Shown piece by piece: positions 24,305 to 36,818 of a DNA stretch of 64,000 nt. Under the pieces are notes generated by a model, which saw only the letters and a program-made list of their open reading frames with translations, had not been told where the DNA came from and did not search any database. The translations under genes and the position numbers were made by a program. The stretch lies in contig JNEU01000978.1 in NCBI GenBank assembly GCA_000697475.1, positions 124,001-188,000 of the forward strand, read 5' to 3'. The first letter of the stretch is position 1. Every line of letters begins with the position of its first letter. The DNA comes from Lichtheimia corymbifera B2541. Its lineage: Eukaryota; Mucoromycota; Mucoromycetes; Mucorales; Lichtheimiaceae.

Positions 24305-25263
24305 ATGAATATGCATGTATGCGAGAACCACGATTGCAATTACCGATACGCAACCCATCATGGATTATATCTACATCGACATTACTACCATGATGATGAG
24401 GTAAGATTGGAAGTATCGGGATGCATCAAGAGGAGCCATTAATAGAGTCAAACAATTATCAGGGCTATACCATACCGATGCCCGGCACACAGGTGAAACC
24501 GTGTACCTCACAAACAAATTCTTGGTGTACGCCCATGTCCGCATCGCACATCCTGAGCTTGTGGTAAATATTTACAAACATGTATATTTCCATAGCTAAT
24601 CCATGTCTTTTCAATTAGGTACATTGCCAGATTTGCCTTCAGGAGTGCTGGTGCAACGACATGTTGGAAGATCATGTTCGCAGACATCATAATCCTGTGA
24701 GTACCAACCTTTGCTTCAATTTTTTGGCTACTGACCTCGTACGCACATGAAGGCAAATCGTCATGTCTGTCATCGTGACTTTTGTGGGTATCGATACTCC
24801 ATACCGGCAGCATTGCGAACGCACCAACACAACACACATCCCTTGGACCACGTAAGTTTCGCAACAGCAGATGCAATTCGTGTTGGATAGTATGCTCACT
24901 CATGTTATTAGCCATAGGATACCTGTGGTCGTAGATTTACATCTGACTTTGAGCGGCAACGGCATATAAATCGAGTCCACAACCCGGTAAGTAAATGCCA
25001 CAAACAACACGACGTATCGTTCAGGCTCCTCATTACAAACATGATCACAGGCAAAACGATTTGTATGCAATCATCGGGGATGTCAACGGCGTTTTGCGCG
25101 AAACGATTCCAGGATTCGGCATATCAGGTCCCATGGACATTATGAGGGCAATGGCCACGTACTACAGGGTGTCGGCCAAAGATGTGGTATGCTTCAATTG
25201 TATTTTTCCTCTTGCATCGTTGCCGTTGTCTTTTGATTTCGCTTACCCCGATATGTAGTTTGA
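24305..25263 (+). CDS. Multi-exon C2H2 zinc-finger protein, possibly partly decayed
   Basis: Exons 24619-24696, 24753-24851, 24918-24986, 25051-25186 and 25259-25263 join in frame, all with phase 0 junctions except the last, to a stop at 25261. Each main exon encodes one finger-like unit: CQICLQECWC...LEDHVRRHH; VCHRDFCGYRYSIPAALRTHQHNTH; DTCGRRFTSDFERQRHINRVH (one Cys replaced by His); VCNHRGCQRRFARND..RHIRSH. A further clean finger, VCENHDCNYRYATHHGLYLHRHYYH, lies at 24305-24400. The spacing C-x4-C-x12-H-x3/4-H is the repeated theme. The exon around 24463-24583 contains finger-like residues only in a frame that does not match the preceding exon, hence the doubt about the 5' part. C2H2 fingers bind DNA or RNA; target unknown. 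The start is unresolved. Confidence 0.5.
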
Positions 25264-25778
25264 CATTATGGCAGCTTCGCGCTTTGCACGAAAGGAATTC
25301 TACCCAATCCAGCTGTTTTTACCCATGTGCAGATAAATCGATGTGTATGCCACGGCATGGAGTACGCAAAGACATAATTTCATGCTCGCAAGAGCATCGT
25401 CAAGGGACCGAAAATGTTTTAGCAATCGCTATAATTCACTTGTAAATGTCCTTGATAGCACGAATAAACCAAATCAGGCATTCTTTTTAAGATTTTCAGA
25501 GAGGTCGCTAGTGCACACGTAGTAGTAGCAATTTGAAAGGGAATTCATGCTGTCAGGCATCAGTCCTTATTGAGCTCGTAACAAATTTTCGCAAGTAAAG
25601 ATGATGCAATTTTATTCAATGGTTAAATGAAGCGTTGTATGAATGAATTGATAGACAAGGAAAGTGCAAGTTAATGAATAAGGGATAATCTCCTTTACTG
25701 CAAATATGCGGTGCATTGTAATACGGATCCGCGAAGAAAATGATCCAATGAGAATATGTGCTGGAATGTCAGACACCA

Positions 25779-25809
<31 letters not shown>

Positions 25810-25883
25810 CATTGTCTCACCTTTCTTTCTCGCTCTCTACACTCACTCATTTTACGACCGTACCACCTTGTCTCTTTTTTATC
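25264..25883. promoter_or_regulatory. Upstream region of the BRD8-like gene with a G30 run
   Basis: About 620 bases between the zinc-finger stop and the BRD8-like start. It contains the G run at 25779-25808, then a pyrimidine-rich leader (ctttctttctcgctctctac) directly before the start codon. No gene found. Confidence 0.55.
25779..25808. repeat. Homopolymer of 30 G
   Basis: Thirty consecutive G from 25779 to 25808, 75 bases upstream of an ATG. Exact length is likely to vary between cells or to be misread by sequencing. Such a run can form a G-quadruplex on the plus strand. Confidence 0.95.
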
Positions 25884-27007
25884 ATGACTTCGACTGGAGA
25901 GTGGACGGTGTTGGAAAAGTTATTACTCGCTCAAGCAGTATACAAGTTTGGAGAAGACGATTGGGTCCACATTGCACGAAACCTGCGTCAACACACCATG
26001 CTCAATCGACCACCAGAGTTCTTTAATCAAAAGGCAAGCGACATTGGGGTTGAAAGACTGGCTAGTGAATAACCTTTCGATCGATAGAATTGCTCGCTTC
26101 AGTACTATTTATTGATCGACGAGTTGGAGACTGAAAAGTAAGGGCAATTCTCTTTGTTCATTATGGTGGGTTGACAAGCGTACCTTTTCTTCTCTGTAGA
26201 CGACATACAAAATCGAGTGCAGCAGCAACAGCACAGGACATGCCACCCGTTGTCAAATTAGCACGTCAACTATACATGCAACGAATACAAGAGCTCAAAC
26301 ACGCTATCAATCTCGACAATCAACGGTTCCTGGAGCTTGTTACTGAAATCGATGCAATTCGTTCTGGAAGACGAGATAAGCAGCTGTTGGCAGAAATGGA
26401 AAAGCAGGGCATCTCCACCACGCAACAAGAAAAAAGCCCTCCTGCAGAAAAGCAAGAACAGCAACCAACAACAGCATCATCATCAACTTGTTGCACGAAG
26501 GATACTGAGAAAACATTATTGTCTCCAAAGCAAGATAGCGATTTATTGGACGATCCACAAGAGGAGGACGACTTATCATTGATGGATGGAAAAAAGGGAT
26601 CTCGTGATACACGTGCGACCACTGATGACAATGAAATGGGTGCATCGGCTGCGGAGAAGACTACCATATCAGAGAATGCAGATCACAAACGCAAAGTGGA
26701 TACCTATGTGGAAGAAGGTCCTCATGATACCAAACGAATGCGGCTGGGTTCACCTGCGGATACCAATGATATTAGTCGCACTTCAAGCATGAGCTCTTTT
26801 GCAACAGCATTCACCCATCAATCATCGAATAACAGCCTTATCGGTTCTTCTTCAAATCATCAGCCATCCAATGTCGACATTCATTCTTCAAGAAAGCAAG
26901 CAACGTCCCGAACGCATCAACCTTTGGATAATACATCAGCAGCAAAAAGTGACAGTCTGATTACCACCTCTGCTTCGAACCATGACGCACAGAACGACCC
27001 GCAGTAG
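25884..27007 (+). CDS. BRD8/Bdc1-like NuA4 subunit (no bromodomain seen)
   Basis: Three exons (25884-26033, 26088-26137, 26200-27007) give 335 residues. The N-terminus EWTVLEKLLLAQAVYKFGEDDWVHIARNL, followed by a RPPEFFNQKNCSLQYY stretch and a helical ARQLYMQRIQELKHAI segment, matches the order of the N-terminal region of metazoan BRD8 (SWS-REKL...GDQNWVSVSRAI...RPPDWFSQK...Y), a subunit of the NuA4/TIP60 histone acetyltransferase complex. The rest (from about residue 120) is low complexity with Gln, Ser, Thr and acidic runs. No bromodomain follows, as expected for the short fungal relatives. The first intron begins GC rather than GT (AAG|GCAAGC), with a normal AG end; without it the second exon would not join in frame. 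Confidence 0.8.
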
Positions 27008-27046
27008 GACATTGGCCTATACAATGGAGCATACAACAATGATACC

Positions 27047-27062
27047 CACACACACACACACA
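27047..27062. repeat. Short CA microsatellite
   Basis: Eight CA units about 40 bases after the BRD8-like stop codon, in the presumed 3' UTR. Confidence 0.8.
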
Positions 27063-27269
27063 TACACAAAAGGTAGGTCAATATTCTACAAATGGGAGGT
27101 GTCTTAGATAAGCTAACGGGGCGCTTTTAGACATCATTTTTAGTCAGCTGTTCCTATTATGAAAGAGAGAGAAAGTAGATACAAGTCTTTTTTGTAAATA
27201 TACACCGTCTTCAATGAACATAGTCTTATGATGGCTTCTTTGGAATGGATTGTATTGGTATACAGGAAG

Positions 27270-29365
27270 TTAATAACGTCTTTTGAAATTGAGGTACAAT
27301 TGCTTTGGTTTGATGAGGCCAACCCCTTCAGTAACTAGCTTTTCCTTATGGATAGAATCTTCAGGTAACGTCCACTCGTACTTGTGTACTAAGATAACAC
27401 ATGTGTATCAGTATTCAAAGGGGAAAAAGTCAAAAGATAAAATGAGCCCACTTACGCAGCATGGGAAGGAGCACTCGCTGTTCCGCCAAGCTAAAATTCA
27501 TGCCTATTATATGCATCATCGGTGTTAATGATAAGTGTTTGTAATCCATCAGCAGTGCATACCTATACACTGGCGGGACCCATTGGAAAAGGGCAACCAT
27601 GAAAGACCCAATCCAGCCAGCTGATCTGCTTCACCACCTTTTGCAAAACGGTCCGGGTCGAAGCGACGTGGATCCTTCCACACAGTTGGATTATTGTGAA
27701 TCTCAAAGATATCAAGTGTGATATTTGTGCCCTTGGGTAAAAAGACACCACACAACTCTGTATCTTCTTCTACTCGGCGTGGGACAATACCAGTCGCAGG
27801 TGGATTGATCCGTAATGTCTATGTAGTAGGCACAAGTGATGAATGCCTTGGGGATTACCATGTCTCATTGTATGCATACCTCTTTGATGACTTGGTTAAT
27901 AAACGTCATTTCCTTGATTTGTTCAAGCGTTGGCAATACGTCTTCAGGTGTATCTCCAAGGATTCGAAGCACCTCTTCTCTAGCTCTTTGCTGAATATCA
28001 GGATTTTTGGCCAAGTAGTAGCAAGCATAAGACAATGCGTTGGACGTTGTGTCATGTCCTGCAAGGAAAAAGACACAAATATTGCTCTGACAATTTGCAT
28101 TAACAAACATGATCGATGCACTCATTCTTTCACTTACACGCAATTCTTCATCGGTTAATCTACCATCCTCAGCACTTTCAGCTTCCAACATCAATGTAAG
28201 AATGTCTCGCTCAGCTTCAGGAATATCGGAAAGAGTGGTGTTTTCAAGGAAGGCACGCTTGTTTTCAATCACGTCGTCAATCAGTTTTAGGAACTTGCCG
28301 AGCTCATCATGCACATGTTTACGCTTTGGAAACCACGATACATGTTTGCTGTCCATGCTCGGGAAAAAGATGAAGAATGGGTTCAGCATAGCTTGCACAA
28401 ATTTGTTGTAGCGCTGCAACCACTCGGCATGTGGATCACCGGTAGCATTAAAATCAAAACCTAATTAAATCATGCATGAATACACATGTACATCCCATTT
28501 TCCCGGCCATCTTCTAATCACATACCGAAGCCATTAATCCCAATTGCATCGAGCGTCCATCGCTGTGCGAAATCATGAAAATTAATGGGTCCTTGTTCTT
28601 GATCCATTACAGTGAACAGCTTTTGACTAAGTCGACCAAATTTTTGCACTGGCATCGATCGATTAAATGCAGGACTGGCAATCTAATATGTATCAATCGC
28701 CATTCTTGTATTCGTTGTTATCTCCTTTTGCCTCACCTTGCGTTGGGCTTTCCAATGGGCGCCATTTAAGAATACAATATTGTCTCCAAAGGCAAACTTG
28801 CCGAAAAGAGTGGGTCCCACCCGCTTGACGAGATCAATTTTGGGGAAGATATCTGATTATCATGGTATATAAGTGGATGAAAAAAGTAAACATGTAAAGT
28901 CTTTTTTACCCATTTTAAGCAACATGCGCTTGGCAGCTTCAGGGCGCGCAATATGAACAGCCCAACCATGTTCATCAAATCGCTGTGTGTATGTGTGTGG
29001 ATAAAGGTTAATAATGCCTTTATATAATACGTCGCTGGTCGTTCAATGATGATAGTTCCTACCATATAAATACCGCCTTCAGCTTTTATTGCAGCAGGCA
29101 GTGTGATATCACGAGCAATTTCATCCACCATTTTGCCTCGGGCTACTGCTGAAAGGTATCGAAAGAACCCTATGCGAGGAATATGGCGTAGATGACGAGG
29201 AGGTCGTGCAATCTTATCGTATGCAAAATAGAGACCGACGATCATGATGGCTGTAGAGATTGTCGTTAGTTTATGGTTGCGACCTTGTTGAAGTAAACGT
29301 TGCCCATGTTGTGGTAGCCAGGGCAATACATAAAAGTTCCAAACATCGACTACTGGATTCGTCAT
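27270..29365 (-). CDS. Cytochrome P450 monooxygenase, microsomal type
   Basis: Nine exons (high to low: 29063-29365, 28910-28982, 28737-28852, 28526-28682, 28138-28460, 27880-28086, 27563-27818, 27456-27503, 27270-27388) join in frame to 533 residues. P450s use haem and molecular oxygen to hydroxylate small molecules. Landmarks in order: a hydrophobic N-terminal anchor (about residues 32-50); HWKAQRK for the C-helix; FFLAGHDTTSNAL for the I-helix oxygen-binding site; ETLRINPP for the K-helix ExxR; RRFDPDRF; and FSNGSRQCIG, the haem-binding loop with the cysteine ligand. The junction after IKE and before TLR splits the ExxR region. Substrate is unknown; fungal-specific families of this kind often act on fatty acids or xenobiotics. 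Confidence 0.93.
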
Positions 29366-29953
29366 GAGCGTTGTTCAATAAACTGGAAGAAAAGAAATGG
29401 CACAAACCCTTTGGATGCTATCGCCATGTTTATAATTCCGTGGCACAAAAGTCATCATTGTCAATCCGACGCTCATTGTTACCTTGGAACAACTTGTTCG
29501 GGGAAAGCGCCGAGTATCAAAATCGAGATTGATCCAGCTACCCGGATTGTACGATCAATGCGTATCTTGCAATGTTTCCTGATTCATTACTCTATCTTCG
29601 CTTCAGTTGCCAGCATAGTGTAGTTGCTTGCTAAATGAATATTCACAAAAGGGTTCCATGGAGACGACATAACAATGACCCCTATTCGTTATTCAAGTAT
29701 GCAAGGGCTGTAAAACTTTTTGTGCACAAGTCATTGTTCCAAAAGCGTCATTGTGTAGCAACCATTATTTTACCGCGACGGAGTCAGCCGTGGCCTATGT
29801 CCGCACCACGTCAATCCGCCGCATGATAATCCTCTTTTGCCTCCCACATGTGTCAGATTCCATTCCATTATTCACCCATGTATGATACTCTATATATGTG
29901 CTGTGTAAAAGATACGCGTAGATCTTTAATGAACAAAAGTGCATTGCGTGTAT
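29366..29953. other. Intergenic between P450 promoter and NDUFS5 3' end
   Basis: About 590 bases. It should contain the P450 promoter (right of 29365 on its strand) and the NDUFS5 3' UTR. Only short overlapping frames; no RNA gene or repeat recognised. Confidence 0.55.
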
Positions 29954-30429
29954 CTAAGCTGCAGGTGGTTCAAACTTGCTTTCTTCCTTGAGCAACTCTT
30001 GTCCAATCTTGTGCATTTGCTTTTCAGCAACGATATTGAGATGATGGATCTTGGAGGTGGCAGCAGCATCAGCACCTTCCTTGAGCTTCTTTTTGTGTGC
30101 TTCCTTGAGCTCTTCAGCCTTGATACGGGTTACACGTGCAAACTATATATACCCGAGATGTGAGTCCCGTTTTCCACAAGCTATCCATGTTGTTTTATTC
30201 TTACTTCTTTGGTGTGGTGCAAGCATTCCATATAGTCATCACGTTGGGCAAGGCATTGCTGAGGGAAATCGGCAGTAGCATAGCACTTGTTGAACTCTTG
30301 CCAGAAATGAAAGCATCGGCCACGGCCTGCAATGATAAACAGTCGACGATATGAGACCCCTTACTGTACGAGATGCAAAGTACTATTGTATGACACGTTA
30401 CCGCCGTCCAAGCCAAAACCAGAGGACAT
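29954..30429 (-). CDS. ndufs5: NADH dehydrogenase Fe-S protein 5-like (complex I accessory subunit)
   Basis: Three exons (30402-30429, 30205-30326, 29954-30142) give 112 residues. The protein has a twin CX9C motif, CFHFWQEFNKC and CLAQRDDYMEC, the hallmark of small proteins imported to the mitochondrial intermembrane space by the Mia40 pathway. The start MSSGFGLDGGRGRC, the CX9C pair and the following ECLHHTKE and basic helix match NDUFS5/15-kDa subunits of complex I. Presence of complex I distinguishes this organism from Saccharomyces-type yeasts. The start at 30429 was chosen because it gives the family N-terminus; a longer upstream frame exists but adds unrelated sequence. Confidence 0.88.
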
Positions 30430-30671
30430 GGTAGTTGTGGAGAAGAAGGTGTTACCAAGGAAACGCGTTTCTTGTCCAACGTTCACTTTTGCCCCGCCTC
30501 CATAATCCGACGATGCACTGGCCATACAATGTGACGTCGTAGATCGCATCCCCAATGATATTATGCAAATGGATCATCGAATTCATTATATATATTACTA
30601 GAGTAAAAGCATGACAAATACAAGGCTATAAGCTATTCAACAAGGTGTGGGTGGTGGCTAAAAAGATTCAT

Positions 30672-31716
30672 TTACGAAGAGCTAAACTGTTATAATGAAA
30701 AAGATGACTTGTGTGAGTACGTGGTATAGATACCATCGACTTGAATCATCTTACATAGTTGCTGGGTACAATGCCAGTAGCACCATCTTGCTTTCTAGCT
30801 TGCCACCAGTTGCCCTTGCGATCCAAGATTTCGAGTTCATCACCCTTGCTAAAGGACAATTCACTTGGATCCTCGGGATTGGCTTGATCTATTCAATGAT
30901 GATTAAAAATGTCAATACAATCATAATGCTATGTAAAAAGTGCAACCTACAAGTATGCAAGGCAGTTGCTGTAGGGAAACGTTGGGGCTTTTGATGAGCT
31001 TCCGGGATAGGTGAAGTGCCTTGAGTCGTCTGAGGAAGAGTGCTCTCCTTGTTGCGTTGAGGATGAACAAAGTTGCGACTAATGGCAGGTGCACGGATTT
31101 CTGGGAAGCCTCCACGACCGCTACCTCCATAAAAGAGGGAATACAGACGAGATTCGTTGGAAATGCCGAGGAGGAAAATCCACAAGCCCTGCAAGTAGTG
31201 ATGTAAATTCGGCGTGTTAATTAATTACCCATGCGTATACAACCACAGTAGCAATACATGCCTGCATGATAACCATGATGATGAGACCACCGGTAGTGGC
31301 ACGGCCACCATCTGAATGATCAAACAAGACGATAGGGATGGCATATGTCAAATAGACAAAGCTGATAGCCAAAAATGTCAGCAGCTGTACAAGACAAAGC
31401 CTAAATTAGTTGTATGCCAATAATTGCATTGGTGTATGATATTATACCGTGCCACGGTGTGGGCCAAATGCACCTATACCCAGTGATGCAACCATGCCCA
31501 CTGTAAAGAATAGCTCAAAAATGATGATCCACCAAACGACACCATGGAATGCAGCAACACAAGCACCAATGAAGGCAATAAGCCATCCAACCTATGACTA
31601 CTTAGTGGATGTTGTTGACAAGTGCTCCATACTACACTACTTACAACTGCAAGAGCGCTAGTGGCAAGCAACAAAGGATTTGTCAATGGATAAATTGTAC
31701 CGTAGCTGTCCATCAT
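30672..31716 (-). CDS. sho1: SHO1-like osmosensor with C-terminal SH3 domain
   Basis: Six exons (31645-31716, 31448-31591, 31229-31384, 30951-31188, 30755-30888, 30672-30686) give 252 residues. Four hydrophobic segments lie in the first ~145 residues ([70 protein letters not shown]), followed by a ~75-residue linker and an SH3 domain, [35 protein letters not shown]. This is the architecture of Sho1, a plasma-membrane protein that feeds osmotic and polarity signals to MAP kinase pathways by binding Pbs2 through SH3. The C-terminus ends right after PSNY in a tiny last exon (FSSS). The start could be either of two adjacent Met codons. Confidence 0.9.
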
Positions 31717-31944
31717 TATTGTTTACACAAAGATTAGAAAAAATGACAAGGAAGAGCATGCACACACAAGTAATGTCAATTTATGGGTTACCCCTACAAA
31801 CTGGGGTTCTGTAACAGAAGGGTCTTCTTTCAACATGGGATCCTTATCCACTCATGGGTTTTTGTGAGACATATCAATGCATCTTTTTTAATATGGATGA
31901 ATGATGATGATGATGGTGCCTAGTTTCTATGATACAGTGGCCAT

Positions 31945-32265
31945 TTAACGGTACTAGATGAAAGCACAACAAAAAGAGTCAGTGTCTTGTTATATATAAA
32001 AACAATCCATTTCCCATCGTGCTGTACCTTGTGGAAACCAATGTCGTTGGCATATTCACGGAAGCATTGACGGCAAATGTTCAAGTTGTACTTGCGGATC
32101 AAGGCAGCAGTGTGAGCGCAGACGCGGCTATAATGGGGATGGGAGGGGTGCTCATGTTATTCATTGTGTTTCGAGTTGAATAGTAGTAGTAGTATGAACA
32201 TACCACTGGCGAGAGCCCTTGCCGTATTGACGGGGACGAGAGTTCCAGACGTTCGAGTGAGCCAT
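31945..32265 (-). CDS. rps29: Cytosolic ribosomal protein S29 (uS14)
   Basis: Three exons (32204-32265, 32028-32127, 31945-31953) give 56 residues, the exact family length. The protein begins [19 protein letters not shown] and has CRVC (21-24) and CRQC (39-42), the zinc-binding pairs of uS14, ending FHKYR-like with the last two residues encoded by a 9-base exon. It is a component of the head of the small ribosomal subunit. Confidence 0.97.
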
Positions 32266-32794
32266 GTTTGAAGCAAAAGGAAGAAAGAAAGAGGGAGAAG
32301 CAAATGTGAAAAATCGTATGGGTGGCTTTTCCGCTGCTGGGCCACTCAGCGGCCTCAGAAATCACACAGAGCATCTCAGGTACAGACACTGCTGTAACTA
32401 TCCAGTCATCCCCACTCAAGTAATACTAATAACATTATTTATTGATTTGAGATGGTCAAAGCGTATGTATAGGTTGTACAGTAGACTAAATTCAATGTAT
32501 TCATGTATATATTGCATCAATAAACAATTACATAATAAAAGGTGTCTGGAGATATCTCTCTATGTGATCCTTGTCCATGTCAAATAGGATAAACCACAGG
32601 TATGGTTTGGGGAGGATGAGTGATAGTCGGCGGTGGTGGTGGCGGCGGCTCGAGACATGTGTGTGGTGCTTCTCGGGTTTCTCACCTTGACGCATCTTTT
32701 TTTTCTTTCTAGCATTTACCGTATCACCTTTTCATTATCTATTCCATATCAGCATCAACACTGGTTGCACACTACTCATTCGTCACGCACATCC
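32266..32794. promoter_or_regulatory. Shared upstream region of RPS29 and copper-fist genes
   Basis: About 530 bases between two divergent starts. A t-rich/pyrimidine stretch (ctttttttctttctag) lies at about 32695-32711, 85-100 bases before the copper-fist start. No gene or clear factor site could be assigned. Confidence 0.5.
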
Positions 32795-33921
32795 ATGGTA
32801 TTCATTACTGGAGACGATGGCATTGCTCGCAAGTACGCATGTAAGACCTGCATCAAGGTAAGCTTGCACTGTCATTGTTTAATAGATGGTCGTTGGGCTA
32901 ATTGGTGGTTGTTGTTGTGTTAGGGCCATAGATCGACTCGGTGCCAGCATACTGATAGAGAGCTAGTAGAGATCAAAAGAAAAGGTCGACCTATATCCCA
33001 GTGTGATTCTTGTCGCCAGTTGAGAAGGACCAAACAGCTACATATCAAATGCATTTGTACTGATCCTCCTGTCGCCAACAACACACCTACTCCACCAGCA
33101 GACGACACCTTTTCTCAACCTGCCACACCCTCATCCACCATTACAACTACCAGTATCACTACGACATCTACTACTACTACTACATCATCATCATCATCTG
33201 CATCATCATCATCTACATCTTCTACATCATCTACTTCAATCATACCATCTTCTTCAAGCTGCTCATATAATGGCACCACCTCCACAATAACACCTAATAT
33301 CAAAAGATCAGGTATGTTGCTTATATCATGAATCATACTACGATGCCATATTAATCAAAACATGGATCCAGAGTCATCAAGCTTATTGCGTTGCGAAAGT
33401 TGTGATCGCTCACCTTGTTTGTGCTTGTCAACAAAACCAGATTCTGAAAGCTATCCAATATCCAATTCTACCGACACATCCCCTACCAGTGCAGGCCCTC
33501 ATACACCTGAAGACATTATCGAACAACATCGCATACCTCCTCCATTATCATCATTAATTCTACCACCCATCCGATTACCCATGTCATCATCATCATCATC
33601 ACCGTCATCAGCATCATCATTACGCTCTCCCTTCCATCCTCGGAAACTTGCTATCCCTATTCATGATCCACATGACGACATTGACAGCGACACGCCCATC
33701 TACAAGTCAGAAGAAAACAATGCGCCTGATCGAGGGGCGGTCCTTGGAAGCCTGTCCGATACAAGACATGAAGATCTTATGGAAGAACTCTATGGTCCTT
33801 TTCAACCTCCTCCGAAAAAACGACAACGAAGGGTCAACGGTGGTGGTATGTACGAGTAGTCATTCCTACACAGAATGGTTATTCATGTGATGTTGCCATA
33901 GAAACCAACTCAGCTAGTTGA
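32795..33921 (+). CDS. Copper-fist transcription factor (Cuf1/Mac1/Ace1 family)
   Basis: Four exons (32795-32857, 32924-33311, 33372-33845, 33902-33921) give about 314 residues. The N-terminal copper fist is clear: Cys16, Cys19, Cys28 and His30 are the zinc ligands, KYACKTCIKGHRSTRCQH, followed by KGRP (41-44), the minor-groove hook, and CDSCRQLR. Compared with the canonical start (Cys near residue 11) there are about five extra residues (TGDDGIAR region). A Thr/Ser-rich low-complexity stretch follows (about residues 85-140). A second cluster, CESCDRSPCLC (158-168), may bind Cu(I) and sense copper, as C-terminal Cys clusters do in Mac1/Cuf1. A polar C-terminus ends in KKRQRRV, a possible nuclear signal. 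The last short exon is less certain; read-through would end at 33859. Confidence 0.88.
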
Positions 33922-34293
33922 TGATTGCCGAATGAGTTATCATTGGTCAAGATGCCCTAGCCCGGTGGTATGCATGATGTGCACGTGCTCTTTCCCAGTG
34001 GGAGTTTGGATATCTATCATCTACGCATCAAGCAGATTGCTACTACACCCTATTACCTCCCCAATCCTTGTATATAAAATGTTGAATACATCAATCAGCA
34101 TGCTTTATCATTGTAAAGGCCAAACTTAGGTTTTTCAAAAGTGCATTCTATTTGAGGGCTACATGAGATGGATATTGTTACAATGTACGTAAAGGTCTAC
34201 TATATGGAGAAAAGGGAATGGATGATTGTATACAGTGGATGAATAGCAATGGAGAGGGTTGTTTTGTCTCTAAAACATGGCATTTTGGGATTC
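33922..34293. other. Intergenic between convergent copper-fist and MetRS genes
   Basis: About 370 bases of 3' flanks. No gene, repeat or RNA found. Confidence 0.55.
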
Positions 34294-36573
<2,280 letters not shown>

Positions 36574-36818
36574 TTGAGTGGAAGGAAGCGGACCGAGAAA
36601 AAAGAGATAAAAAGAGCTTATATCCTTTTGTGTATGTGTATGTGAGTGAGTGAGTGTGTATCTGCTGCAACAGTTGAAATTCCACAACCCACTTTTCGTG
36701 CGACCCCTCTCTCTCTCTCTCTCTCTTTCTTTTCTTTTACATTTTCTTTTCTCTTTTTTCCTTTTTGTACATAGTCGATATCATCCCATCACACCACACA
36801 CCATAGCCTATTGAGAGA
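36574..36818. promoter_or_regulatory. 245-base shared promoter with CT repeat
   Basis: Lies between the divergent starts of the MetRS and RasGEF genes. It contains a run of CT units at about 36708-36726 followed by more pyrimidines, and gtgtatgtg/gtgagtgagtg simple sequence near 36635-36660. Confidence 0.65.

Noticed and set aside
31780..31870. Upstream ATG for SHO1 (after tgtctcac)
   Set aside because: No donor/acceptor pair restores the SHO1 frame; the start at 31716 fits directly.
33115..33336. Minus-strand Asp/Val-rich 73-codon frame
   Set aside because: It is the reverse complement of the Thr/Ser triplet repeat in the copper-fist gene.
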